DNA from: Fomitopsis serialis
Taxonomy: Eukaryota > Basidiomycota > Agaricomycetes > Polyporales > Fomitopsidaceae
DNA length: 64,000 bases
Assembly (NCBI RefSeq): GCF_022376445.1
Contig: NW_025955029.1
Coordinates: 1-64,000, forward strand
Direction: 5' to 3'
Shown here one piece after another: positions 23,430-35,800 of this stretch. Every line of letters starts with the position of its first letter. Within the stretch, counting starts at the first letter, position 1. Position numbers and translations under genes: made by a program. A model generated the notes under the pieces. It was not told where the DNA came from. It ran no database searches and saw only the letters and a program-made list of their open reading frames with translations.

Positions 23430-25348
23430 ATGGCGGATGAGTCCGAATGGATTGACATTCACTTCAGGCAACCTGCGTATGCTAGGTAAGGTCCGAGCCT
23501 CCTCCTCGACGACGCGCCAAGTCACTGACCGTACCGACGCAGCAACGTAGTTCCGACCTTCGCACAGGAGCTGATAGACATCATCGCCGACTACCTCTGG
23601 GACGAACCCGTGCAACTCGCGCGGTGCTGCCTCGTCTGCCGTGCGTGGTACTTCTCTGCAAGGCAGCATCTCCATCGGCGGACCCTCCAGAGCGCAAAGG
23701 ACCTCGCCGACCTCGTGCGCATCCTCATGTCGAAGCAGAACAGAGGCTACGGGCACGCGCTGCATGACCTCGAGATCAAGGACGACCCCGCGAGGCCGTT
23801 CGCGCATACGTTTCCGATCCGCGTTCCGGCGAGCCTCTTGTCGCGGCTGGACGGCCTCGGCTTCTCGCAGCTCGATTGGACGAAGGCGCGGCCACATGTG
23901 CGCTTCTTCAAGCACCTCGCCTACTTTTCGACGGTCACCCGCTTGTCGCTCGTGGGGTGTTCCTTTCGCCGCGCTGACGAACTTCGGACCCTGATCAATA
24001 CTCTTCCTAGTCTCAGTATGCTCCTTCTCGACTCCATTGCATTCCAGCCGGAGTCCCCGGACACTGCGCGGCTCCCCCGTCCATTTCAGCCAGACTTTGC
24101 GCGCAGTTCAACTCTGGTACGCAGCGGCCTGCGATTGCCCCGCGGGGACGTGCAGCGGACAACACCTCCCTCAAAGTATGCTCGACCTGCTGTGCTCGTA
24201 CTCAGCCGTTCTTGACATCTCGCTTCGTCTGACCAAATTCCTGTCCCCCTCCCAGTTCCTCTCGTTCATCTGTGCATTCCCGGCGCTTCGCTCCCTGCAC
24301 ATAGAGGGCGATCTGCTGCCAGCGTAGGCAGGCAGTGAACCTCCGAGTCTCTCCGCCAAATCAATGGCTCTGCAGGCAAGAGAGACCACCGTCAAAGCCT
24401 GGGCGACGGTACACTTGTCCGAGGTCTCTTCCGACTTCGCTTCAATTTTCCTCGATGTGTTCGCGGATCGGTGTTGCGCGTTGAAGGAACTCTACGTGAA
24501 TCTCGTGGACGCGCCCTCTCCTGCGTTGCAGAGGACCATTAGCAAGACTCTGCAAGAGTCGGGGGATGCGCTGGAAGAGTTTCTATGTGGATACTGGTCC
24601 GACGTGTTGATGCTCTCAGACGTGAGTACGTCGATTGCATTTACACCAGTCACCTTGATACTGACATGTTCGAACTTCGCACAGCCTGACCATGGTGGCC
24701 CTTTCCTCCCTCCGCTCACGTACAGCACCAGCCTACGTCGTCTTACGATGGACTTTTCCACGCCGTCGTCTCTGGGCATGGATACTAGGGACCCTGCTCA
24801 CCCTGTTCTCGCAAACGGAGAGCCCACGCCTGGAGCACGCCCACATCGGTTTCTCGTCGTACCACAGCATTGACTCCACCACACACATGTTGGCAGACAT
24901 CGCGGAAACCGTCTCCGCCTTCCGTGCTGTACTCTCTCGCGCCGTGTTCGCCGAGCTACCTCCTGCCGCCGTGACCGTCTCCGTCCGAATCGTCGCCGCC
25001 TCGCACTGGGATGAAGACGACCCGCTGAGCCTTGCTAGTATCGACGTGACGCTCCGCGCGTCATCCGCTACGACCGAGTCCTTCATTGTGCCTCTCTTCA
25101 GGCCGTGGTTGGCTCGCGGAGTTGTGGTGCTCGAGCTTCCGGACGGATCGTGCATCTCAGAGTGTCCGCCGCAGGAGGGAGACCAGCCTCTGGGGGAGAG
25201 CGCATCCGTGTCTTCCGCGGCCCCTCCACTCCTAGTCTTCGCCGCGTATGCGATCGCTTCATTGCTCGTCGCCGCATACGCTTTCGTCTTATCATCTGCA
25301 GGCTCGTACGTCCGCGTGCGCGTATCTGGCTGGTGGCGACGTTGCTAA
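23430..25348 (+). pseudogene. Broken F-box protein gene (paralogue 3)
   Basis: The exon plan matches the intact paralogues: exon 1 at 23430-23485 (MADESEWIDIHF), a 57-bp intron, the F-box exon from 23543 (AQELIDIIADYLWDEPVQLA), an intron at about 24621-24683, and a last exon to 25348 with SFIVPLFRPWLARGV and LPDGS. Three lesions break it. A +1 shift lies at a run of five C at about 24072-24077. A TAG stop in the resumed frame lies at 24325-24327. A +1 shift lies at a GGG run at about 24776. Unlike copies A and B, the C-terminus runs into a hydrophobic helix (LLVFAAYAIASLLVAAYAFV), suggesting a tail anchor. The lesions suggest a pseudogene; the two homopolymer shifts could be assembly errors, but the stop would remain. 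Confidence 0.75.
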
Positions 25349-28097
25349 GTCGGGTTCGGGATGCAACCCCGAGTTAGAGCGCATACAAAGGCACTGTGCA
25401 TTTGATTTGATTTACAGTAGCTAAGCAAACCTGTATGCGTGCCGTAACACTCTCTCATGAGGGTATGGACAGGCCATAGTGTGCGGTGGTGATCGTATTT
25501 GACGTGGGTTGCTCGCGTGTCCGTACTTCTCTAAGTTATCCGGATTTTGTTGGTATACCACTGTCCACACTGCATACTACGCCATGGATGCTGCAGGCGC
25601 ACGCAAGCAAGATCATTGCTCGGAATCACAACAGGACTGCTACCCAGACACATGTACACACCGAGGGACGGCCGAGAAGGTGGTGTAGACGACCTGCATG
25701 AACCTGGTCGACGCAGGAAGGTCGATAACAGTAGCTCATCCGCTGAGATGCAGAATCGTCGTACGACACCCGTGAGGTGCCGATTAGCCGTTCGTGCATC
25801 TGTGGTCCAGCGCCCTGATCAAATCGAAGTGAGGCACATGCATTACCCGCTGACCGCAGTCGTCCAAAGGGAAATCCTGCGGTTCAAACACGTGAGTCTG
25901 AACAGTGGAACACGGTACCGTAGAACTGATGAAGGGGGTATTGTCGAAGTGCCTCCTTCGAGGGCTCCAGGAGACCTGGAAGGATGGGAGTCATACATGC
26001 ATGGGACGCCCCATTCCCAGGTTTTTCCAGTTCCCGCGCCCTTGCTGAACGGCCCCGTCGCGGCGCGCTGCGTCCAGAGGGGAGAGATTCCCATCTCTGA
26101 ATGAGGAACGACACCGATCGACCAGATCGCACACGAGGAGACACGGTCTCATTGGGCAAACCCGGTGACCGCAACAAGTGGTCGGTTACGTGTCCTCCTG
26201 GAGGAGAGACGGCGATCGGAGGCGTCAGCAAGTGAACGAGGGGACAACGAACCTCCTTGTACAACCCGGGGGTAGCCGGTCGTGGCCCGAGGTCGTGTAT
26301 GAGAGAGAAGAACACGAGACACGAGCGCGAGGACGAAAAGCAGTGTCCATTCAAGGTAAGTTACAATACATGCGAGGATGCTTATTGGACTACGTATGAT
26401 GCGTTAATCATCACGTCGCCGTGTGTCATAGGTGTCGTCCGCGAGATTCGCCTGAAGACCTGTGTACTAGCAGCGTGAAAACCCACGCACGAGCACCACG
26501 TCCTGATCACAGCGCGATGATGAGGTCCTATCTTCAGCCTCGTCCTTCTCGCCGCATGCCATCCCGTGAGGCTATACCGCATCGACGACTCCAGGTCGTC
26601 TGAAGACCCTTTCCCCACTTCGCTCTGAGCAGCCCTGCTGGAATTATTCGTTCAATCTGAGGTATGAAACGTCGCATGACACAGCAGTTGGCTCACATTT
26701 GTCTTCGTGCCCAGGTACGACTCTCGAGACGACGGCTCGTTCCCGCTCGAACATCAAAGTCTCACTTGAATCTATCCCTCCATCAGCCTGTCGCATTTCT
26801 CAGTGCGTTGGTCCATAGCGCAATGGATACGGGCGGAGCGAGGGTGTCCGCAACTGCGAACCGAGCGTAGAACACTTCCAGGTTACGAGATCAGGTCCTG
26901 GGGCCCTACTTCATGTACATGGCATTCCGACCACGTAGATATTGGGGTACCAACGGTATACGATGTGACCCGGTCTGCGTGAAGACAGAAGAGCTGCGTC
27001 AGGCTCACCGCGAATGTGCATGCCAGTAATGTGAAGCTGATTGGACAAACCTTGCAGTTGAACACAGCCGCGGTCCATTTCTTTTGCACATACACGGGTG
27101 TATTGAGATCTCGAAGCCAAGGGGTGAGAAAATGCGATAGAAAGGCGAAAACGAATGACGTAGCATCATACCCACACGCGGCAAACGTCTATTGCATGTT
27201 AGCTGTACAGCATGACACTAATCGTTGTCGTGCTCTGGAAAGGACCCATCCATCCCGCCCACGCGTACAGTGCTTCTGTACCGTGTCAGTATGTATGCGG
27301 CACTGGGTAGGAGTTTTGACCCGACCTGCAAGAGACGACTCGGGGTCTGACTAGCAACGGAGATTTGATGCAGAAACCGAGTCCCAAGGAGCGAAAGGAA
27401 CTCACCACACGGCGTTAGCTGGAGTACGAACGCAGAGAAGCTAAGTAGGCGGAAGGGATGCTGCAACAACCCGAGAGGAACGGGTGCGGCAATGGGGACC
27501 GTTCGCGGTATCCGGAGAGAGGTGCGCTACAAAATCCTACATTCTGAGGCAAATACGTCGAGACCAGTGAATGTTACTCACGAAGCAAAGCGTGACGGTA
27601 TCACTGTGTCTCCTTCGGCGTCGAGTCTACATGACAGCGAGCAAGCGTGCGTCAGGCAAACGGTCCAATGAATCAACATAAGAGCTAGTACTCGAGCTCA
27701 CCGAAGGCTGAGACGTATGCGTCAAAGTCTGGGAGACAGTGGTCGTTGTGTGGCCTCAGTTAGTCTCATCGTGGCTGCCAGGTACAGCTGCCCAAGCTCT
27801 CGGGCCTCGATGAATGTATGGCTAACTCACCAGCGACCACCATGCGCAACACCGACTACCGCGTCCCCGCCGCCTTCAAATTGTCTGGATCTGTTGCGTC
27901 AACGACACATCCGCTGAGTGCCTCCAGTCCCACAACGTCGTCTTCTCCGGCTTGCGCTATCCGTCGCCACGAAGTGTCTCGAGGGCCGTCAGAGGGAGGA
28001 CAGAGACAGTAGAGATAAGGTACGCTGTCGATGAGTCCGGACAGCTGGACTGCAACCTCAGTGCAACGAATGGGAGATGGCAGGACCCAGGTGCCAG
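25349..28097. other. Gene-free stretch
   Basis: No frame here shows a domain or consistent exon structure. A short Ser/Thr-rich frame at about 27840-27970 ends just before the foldback element and might be a gene remnant cut by it, but nothing recognisable continues on the far side. Confidence 0.4.
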
Positions 28098-28100
28098 CTC
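28098..28100. repeat. Possible 3-bp target duplication, left
   Basis: CTC directly precedes the left arm of the foldback element, and CTC directly follows the right arm (29851-29853). Three bases can match by chance. Confidence 0.4.
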
Positions 28101-28460
28101 CACAACAAACCTGACATGGTATCTGAACACGGGATATGGTACGGGATATCCAAAAATATATTTTGAATATCCCGTTCGGGGATATTGTGATCGGAGATAT
28201 GGAAAGTCTGGATGCTCAAAGTATCCCGAGATGGAATACTTTGAATTTCCCCACATAGTATCGCAGGCCGGGATATGGTGAGGGATGTTTAGAATATCTC
28301 TGGCCACTATGACAATGATGTCCATTTCCGTCTACCCATCGTCCTAACCACGTTGCTTGTTTTCTATTGTCCAGTGTCATGCGCGGTCACGGACATGTCA
28401 CGCCGCAGGCCCGAGCTGCTACTTACCGTAAAAGGTAACTTTGGCTCCCTGCCGCCGCGG

Positions 28461-28880
28461 CGAGTCGCGGTACGGTGTCGCGTCGCGGTGTGGTGCATCG
28501 CGTCGCGTCGCGGTACGGTGCGTCGCGTCGCGTCGCGGTACAGTGTGTCGCGTCGTGTCATGGCATGGCATGGCGCGTCACGTCACGGTACGGCGCGTCA
28601 TGTCATGTCATGGCACGGTACGGTGTGGCGTGGCATGTCACGGTACGGCGTGTCATGGCACGGCATGGCACGGCGCGGCGTGTCATGGCATGGTACGGTA
28701 CGGTATGGCACGGTACGGCGTGTCATGGCACGGTACGGCGCGTCGTGTCATGGCACGGTACGGTGCGTCATGGCATGGCACGGCGCGTCGTGTCACGGTA
28801 TGGCATGGCACGGCGCGTCATGTCACGGTATGGCATGGCATGGCACGGCGCGGTACGGTACGGCGTGCCGTGTCATGGCA
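28461..28880. repeat. Degenerate pentamer array, left arm
   Basis: About 84 tandem 5-bp units, nearly all fitting YGKYR (CGGTA, CGGCG, TGTCA, TGGCA, CGTCG). Variation is mostly C/T at position 1 and A/G at position 5, as expected if CpG steps are mutating to TpG/CpA. Open frames over it in any phase give only repetitive RHGTAR-like peptides and are not genes. Confidence 0.85.
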
Positions 28881-29070
28881 CAGTGCGAGCATGGTGCTTA
28901 TGTCATGCCACTGAAGTAAATTGTACCCTACATACATTATTGAGGCTCAGGCTGTACCTAACGCCAATACAATACCTGTTCAACTCAGGCTGTCACAGTA
29001 CAATGCAAGAATAATTTGATTGTAATAAAGCGACATGAGCGAAGTATATGTACCATTATCCATACCATCA

Positions 29071-29490
29071 TGCCATGACACGGCACGCCGTACCGTACCG
29101 CGCCGTGCCATGCCATGCCATACCGTGACATGACGCGCCGTGCCATGCCATACCGTGACACGACGCGCCGTGCCATGCCATGACGCACCGTACCGTGCCA
29201 TGACACGACGCGCCGTACCGTGCCATGACACGCCGTACCGTGCCATACCGTACCGTACCATGCCATGACACGCCGCGCCGTGCCATGCCGTGCCATGACA
29301 CGCCGTACCGTGACATGCCACGCCACACCGTACCGTGCCATGACATGACATGACGCGCCGTACCGTGACGTGACGCGCCATGCCATGCCATGACACGACG
29401 CGACACACTGTACCGCGACGCGACGCGACGCACCGTACCGCGACGCGACGCGATGCACCACACCGCGACGCGACACCGTACCGCGACTCG
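29071..29490. repeat. Degenerate pentamer array, right arm
   Basis: Reverse complement of the left-arm array with the same order of variant units. The two arrays therefore arose by one inversion-duplication, or are kept alike by gene conversion, rather than expanding independently. Confidence 0.85.
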
Positions 29491-29850
29491 CCGCGGCGGC
29501 AGGGAGCCAAAGTTACCTTTTACGGTAAGTAGCAGCTCGGGCCTGCGGCGTGACATGTCCGTGACCGCGCATGACACTGGACAATAGAAAACAAGCAACG
29601 TGGTTAGGACGATGGGTAGACGGAAATGGACATCATTGTCATAGTGGCCAGAGATATTCTAAACATCCCTCACCATATCCCGGCCTGTGATACTATGTGG
29701 GGAAATTCAAAGTATTCCATCTCGGGATACTTTGAGCATCCAGACTTTCCATATCTCCGATCACAATATCCCCGAACGGGATATTCAAAATATATTTTTG
29801 GATATCCCGTACCATATCCCGTGTTCAGATACCATGTCAGGTTTGTTGTG

Positions 29851-29853
29851 CTC
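29851..29853. repeat. Possible 3-bp target duplication, right
   Basis: CTC immediately after the right arm, matching the CTC before the left arm. Confidence 0.4.
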
Positions 29854-31519
29854 GCCGGTCGCCTGCGGGCGTCGGCACGTGAGCGCGTCGCGTCTCGTTA
29901 GGCGCTTCGAGGCGCGTCCGACCGTCGCCCAACCGTCGCCCGAGCTCAGGTAGTAGGCTGCAAGACTGCCTCCTCGTCGTCCACTCCGTCATGACGCGTC
30001 TGCGACCTCAACACCACGTTCACTGCGATTGACTGTGACTACAGCGTGCTGCTACCGCTGCCGACGTCCCGCCCTCGCTGCCCCGCTGTGCCTGCACATA
30101 GCCGACGGCCTCTGCCTCCGCCTCGCTGTTCACCAGCACCCTTTAGTCAAGCACGACACCCGTTCTGACGGCTCAGCACCGCCATGTCTGTCTGCCACGC
30201 CGCACTACGCTTGTCTCTCACGCGTACACAACTGCTCACGACATAAACGCGACCATGGACCTGGCCTCGTCAGGGCCCGCCTGCCGCTGTTTCCCCGGCA
30301 CCCTGATTCCAGCCCACGACACGGTCCCTCCCGCGCCCAGACTTGGTCACCATCCAGCAGCACGTCCCAGGTCTCCTCGACAAGCCCGTGTCAGCCGTTG
30401 CCTTGGACGTCTGGTGTCTCGCCAGTACCGCCGCGTGCGACTCCGACCACGACATCCTCTGGACACGCTCCCAGCAATCTGAGCGTGAACCGCGTCTGCT
30501 ACGTACATCGCTGGGCTCTGTGCCGTCCTACAGGTAAGTCCCCGCCCCCTCGACTCTCTCCGGCTATTCCCGCCCCCAACCACCCACGCGTCTTCGATGT
30601 CGGCCACCCCGCCTCGCAAGTCGTTCGTCACATCCTATCGATACGCGATGACCCTGCACCGCATGGTACACTCCCGCCACTACGCTACCCACCGTTCTGC
30701 GTGGATGCGGGGCGGAACTGTGTGCGTCCGTGCTGCTGATCGTACGCGTCGCTCCCTAGCATCTTGCTGGTGGTCTGCGGGTCCGGATGGCAGTTCGCAC
30801 GTGTCATGACAAGGACGCGTCCGTCACCCCGGGGCGGCGCCGATGCGAGGGGTGTTAGTGCGGGCAGACACTCAGCGAGGCTGGGATAACGCATCCGCCT
30901 AGGGCTCTGTGGTATCATACAGAGCTGGTAAACCTCGAACTGGGTCGAATCTCAACTAGAAGATTCGCCACGGCGATCCGAGCATCGAGCTTCTTGTGCA
31001 CAGGCGTACGGGTCCGGTCCACGACGTTGGTCAGCCCACCCTCATCGCCTGAAATCTCCCCTCCGCCGCGCGGGACTACCCGCCCGACGTGGTCGGACTC
31101 GCGCATGGGCTCCGGAAGGCATAGGACACGACGTACCGCATCAACCAGACAATCAATCCGCGAATCAGCGGACGGTGGGCCGTAGTGACCAGCTCGGGAC
31201 GTCCCTTTTATCGGGTGCAAGCCACGGCCGGTAGGCCTCCAACGGCATCTTGGCGCGTTGCAGAGCGGATGGTCCGTGGAGGGCTAGATACCGGTGTCAT
31301 CCGAGGGTACGATGGTGGTCGTACGCGCAGTGTCATCGCTGGACAAACAAGACCGTCTGCCTCAGTGCGACGTCACGATAGGCCGTCGGTACTCACCGTG
31401 TAGCCATATCGAAATAGACGGATATGCTCTTACTGCAAGTCAACGTCTGCCCGAGCATCAACGGAGCGCCGACTCGGGCAGCAGGGAACGGGGTGACTGC
31501 TACCTTTACGCTAAGAGAC
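29854..31519. other. No supported gene
   Basis: C-rich open frames on the plus strand at 30029-30739 have a donor-like site (cag then gtaagt at about 30534), so a decayed or unrecognised gene is possible. Composition is Pro/Ser/Arg-rich with no domain. I do not call it. Confidence 0.35.
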
Positions 31520-31845
31520 CTCTCTGTATGTTCGCGTGATAGGGTATTGCGTGTGCTACCGTCTGATTCGATCCAAGGGTATTGGCATCACGATACATTG
31601 AGACGAGGCAAGAAGTTTTGCTAAGTACGATCCGAGGTGACCCAGACTCGAAAGCAGATTGTACATGCGGGGGTTTGCGCACAGTAGTACGAGATGGTGT
31701 CACAAGGGATGAGAGACGGCCACGCGCTGGGGACGGAGACCAGTACGGGTGAGGACTGCTACAAGTAAACAACAAAGAGTTGAGTCGAATGAACCGTGTA
31801 GCGTATCCATTGCACATCACCCTGGTCGAGCACTGGCAGGCCATA
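31520..31845. repeat. Dispersed repeat, copy 2 (pairs with 18570-18962)
   Basis: Same orientation and same order of conserved blocks as copy 1, ending with accgtgtagcgtat and a shared cgagc.ctggca. Copy 1 is about 65 bp longer because of small insertions. No F-box gene stands next to this copy. Confidence 0.65.
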
Positions 31846-32216
31846 TAGGCATAAGTTTGTACAAGATCCCTGTAGTGAGCACAGAGTGATCATACATAAA
31901 CTCCAGTGCTTACCTGCAGCCATGAGCTACCACTCGTTCATGTATGAGCGAGGCGCCGTCATGTATGAACGAGGCGCCGTCGGTCGTTACCTGATATGGC
32001 AGCTACCCCGGGGCAGCCCGGCCCCTTCGTCCCCGGCGGGGCGGTACCACTGGCGCGCGATGCCAGCCTACCCCATTTGGACACACATCGGGGTCAGCGC
32101 ATCTGAGATCACATACGATCTCGGATCCCCTGCGCCGCCCGCTGCGTGGCGTCAGTTTCGGCCAAGCCCGGAAGCCCGCAATGAGCGGCGAGCGCTTCCA
32201 CCCGCCGTCTTTGCGA
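31846..32216. other. Flank of the Plavaka-like element
   Basis: No gene. A 21-bp unit containing atgtatgarcgaggcgccgtc is repeated twice in tandem near 31940-31981. Confidence 0.4.
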
Positions 32217-32224
32217 CCTCCACC
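32217..32224. repeat. Probable 8-bp target duplication, left
   Basis: CCTCCACC directly before the left terminal repeat, repeated directly after the right one (39853-39860). Confidence 0.65.
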
Positions 32225-32270
32225 CCAGTGAAAACACCGAATTTTGAGAGCGGTCCATATAGATCTTGTC
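32225..32270. repeat. Left terminal inverted repeat of Plavaka-like element
   Basis: About 45 bp, starting CCAGTGAAAACACC, roughly three-quarters identical to the reverse complement of the right end; the first 10 bases after the leading C are identical. Confidence 0.7.
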
Positions 32271-32840
32271 GCTCTCCTCACTAATGCTGTCGATTGCTGT
32301 CGACGCGCGCGCACATTAGACGCGGGGACGATTCCCACACTGGTGGGCGACTGCTCTCTGCGTGTTCCGGCTGGAAGTGTTCGATGCACATTCTCTTGGT
32401 ATCGTTTGCTGTCGTTTGCTTCCGAATATCGCACTCCGTTGTGGTTGTGCCCAAGTTGTGCCCGTGCACTCACATGCACTTGCCGGTCGAACCTACCGCG
32501 CGCCGCAGCCGTATATGGCAGTAAGTTACATAAGCATGCACTCTCCCGAACGAAAGTCAATTATCCTCCTTGTTTACTCCATCCTCCTCTCACAAACACA
32601 TCATGTGATGATTGTTATAGGTATAAAGTATCTGTAGAAACCTTTGAAACAGATGAAGTGTGCGAGGACAAAACATAGCAGCCATAAGCTTCATCGCATC
32701 CAGCGGCCAGCGTGGCACGTGACTTAAGACTTTGGCTGCGAGTGCGTCTACCGTCTTGTAACAACATCCTCCTCGTCTTCCTGCCTAGTTGCCACGCTCC
32801 CTCTTTACGTGTCTGCAGATCTCCCGCGCTGTCTGCTCTC

Positions 32841-35800
32841 ATGTCGAGCTCAACATCAGCTGCAGCAATTGCTGCTTCTCAACCTACCAACCCGAGTCAA
32901 GAAGATCGCTTCTTCTGTGGTTGCACGAACTGCTTGCGGAAGAACAACTGCTGGCGAACACGAGCGACCTGGTACCGGCACGAACGACAGCGCAAATCTG
33001 ATATTCAAGCGGGGCGCATCCCACCTCTGGACCCTACGCTAAGGGTTCCGACTCGATTTCCGCGTGCAAAGCGCACCCGTGGCGAAGACCTTGAGGGCGC
33101 CGATGAAAGGGGAAAGCGTGTGCGGAGTACGATTCAAGCCGAGGATATTGATGCAGAGACTGCAACGGCGGACACGGAACAGCATCGCGCAGGTGCCGTG
33201 TATGAAGCCGGGGCAGATGGGGAGAGCAGGGAGGGGGACTCGAGACTGATACCGGTACACATATTGACATGTATTCACCGTGAGTTGCGCTGACTCCTGC
33301 CTAGAGCAATGCAGGGCATGAGGATAGCCTCGAGCCTCCACCTGGGGCTACCGACACTGGATCCTTGGACATGGCCCAGGACGTTTGTGCAGAGCTGCCG
33401 TCCGAGCTGCCATCTGAGCAGCAGGATCTGTCGGAGTCACAAAACATCGCTGGCATGACAGCTCAGACCGACGCGGCGAGCCCGAGTGGACAGCAAGGTC
33501 CCTCGGCCACTACGAGTCATCTGGACAGTACCTATGTTGCTGAAGCCGGTCCAGACGTGCCCTCCCTTATGTCGAGTTCTCGTGTGCCTGTCGTCGATAC
33601 AGCCCTCAAATTCATTCATTCGTTAAACTCAGACCCTTGCGCGGCAGACGAGAAGCTCGACGATGAGACGAGACGGCGGCTACGAGACCCTCTTACCACA
33701 GTGCCGACACTCACACCAGACGAACGACTTTCCATACGTCTGTTCCTCGCTGACACTGATGGCTCCGAAAAGATTTACAACGAGACGCGCGCTGCAATCA
33801 CGGAGCGATTCCCCGAGGCTGATGTCCTGTCGCACCATCTTGTCAAGAAGAAGGTTGCAGAGCTGACGGGTGTCGTATCGATACTGGAGGACATGTGCCC
33901 GAATAGCTGCCTCGCGTACACTGGGCCCTACGCAGCCCTGGAGACGTGCCCACACTGTGGAGAGCCTCGGTACGATGCTGTGGCGGCTGCGCGCAATATC
34001 AAGAAAGCACACCAGCAGTTTAATACCTTTCCGATTGGTCCGCAGATCCAAGCCCGGTATCGCTCACCGTCAGGCGCGGACGATATGCAGTACCGGAGAA
34101 GTGTCATGGCGGATATCTTGGAGGAGCTGCGGACATCGGGACACCTCAATGGTGTCGAAGATATCCCATACGGATCCGACTTCTGGGATGCATACCAGCG
34201 GGGCGAAATCCTCCCGGAGGACACTTGTTTGCTATTCTCCATGGATGGTGCACAGCTCTATGAACACAAGGCATCGAATTGCTGGATATACATATGGATC
34301 CTCGTTGACGTAGCCCCCGACAAGCGCTATAAGAAGAAGTACGTTCTCATGGGTGCGATCATACCTGGTCCGAACAAACCCAAAAATTCCGACTCATACC
34401 TCTTCACTGGGCTTCATCACGTTGTATCGTTACAACGCGACCCCTTGATTGTATGGGATGCTCGTCAGAAGAAGTCTTTCCGCTCGCGCCCATGGATCTT
34501 CCTTGTGGAGGCAGATGCAGTCGGTGCACCTGATCTGACAGGCTATGTCGGACATCATGGAAAGAAAGGCTGTCGGAATGGATGTGGCCGCAAGGGGTGG
34601 AGGAAGCCTGGAGCTCCGCACTATTATGCGGTCTGTCGCAAGCCTGACAACTATAATGAGCGCGGATGCGATGACGATGACTACGAGCCATCGGACTTAC
34701 CACCTGCTTCGTCGCAGCAGTACAAGGAGGACCTCCAATACCTACAAGAATTCACATCAGTCACGAACTACGATGCACGACGCCTCGAGACGGGTTTATC
34801 GAAGCCCAGTATCTTCCTTGGTATGCCATCATCTTGTCGTCTTCCAATTCCGCGGCTCTTTCCTGGCGATATCATGCATGCATGTGGTATCAATGTACCA
34901 GACCTTATCCAGAAGCTCTTCCGTGGCACGCTCGATTGCGATACGAAGAATGGGGATAACAAAGCATCTTGGGATTGGGCTGTCCTAGTCGGGGATGTCT
35001 GGAAGACGCATGGCGAAGCTGTTGCGACCGCGCGCCAGTACCTCCCAGGATCCTTTGGACGTCCACCGCGCAATCCTGCGGAGAAGATCTCCAGTGGGTA
35101 CAAGTGCTGGGAATTTCTCCACTGGATGTATGGCATGCTCCCTGCCCTACTTTACGGTGTACTACCCGAGGCCTACTGGAAACATTTCTGCAAGCTCGTT
35201 GCAGGTGTCCGGATTGTTTTTCAGCGACGGACAATGCGTGCAGAGCGCGAGTACGCGCACACGATGATTAGTGACTTCATCTACGAATTTGAAAAGCTGT
35301 ACGTCCAGCGCAAGATCTCACGTATGCACTTCTTGCCACAGTGTCTGCATGCCATCCTCCATCATCCTACCGAATTCGAACGCATTGGGCCACTCATATG
35401 TTCATCTCAGTTCACGATGGAAAGGACTATAGGCGATCTCGGCGGCGAGATACGACAACCTTCAAATGTGTTCGCTAACCTCGCACAGCGTGCTCTGCGA
35501 CGCGCTCAAGTCAACGGACTGAAGGCCATGTTCCCGGACCTCGATCCTGACGAACACGGTCCTTCTAACCGTGTTCCTATCTGTGATCTAGGTGGTGGAT
35601 ATAGCTTGCTACATCCACGCGAAGATCACCCTCGCCTAGTTCGCCAATGTGAAGCTCGTGCGATCATGCAATACCTTCGCCGCTACACGGTGGTCGAGAA
35701 CCTGGACGAAGACGAAGATGAAGTTCATGTCCAGCGGTGGGCTCGCTGCCGTATTCCGAATGGTCAAATCTGCCGTAGTTCTTGGAAGGAGGTCCCGAAC

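Larger units (their letters stand above)
28101..29850. mobile_element. Foldback element: 780-bp inverted arms with 190-bp spacer
   Basis: 28101-28880 and 29071-29850 are inverted copies of equal length, nearly perfect by eye (one difference seen, at 28263). The ends read CACAACAAACCTGACATGG inward. The outer about 340 bp are AT-richer and contain further small palindromes (gggatat/atatccc); the inner about 420 bp are a pentamer array. The 190-bp spacer (28881-29070) encodes nothing. Equal arm ends and CTC on both sides suggest a foldback or long-TIR non-autonomous transposon. A CACTA-type origin would fit terminal CAC and a 3-bp duplication, but this is inference. Transcription across it would give a very long hairpin RNA. 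Confidence 0.85.

Noticed and set aside
28353..28919. Long frames of about 160-190 residues in both arms of the foldback element
   Set aside because: They translate the pentamer array in several phases into RHGTAR-like repeats; all phases are open because the repeat lacks stops.
30029..30739. 236-residue plus-strand frame with a donor-like site
   Set aside because: Low-complexity Pro/Ser/Arg composition, no acceptor and second exon that extend it, no recognisable domain.
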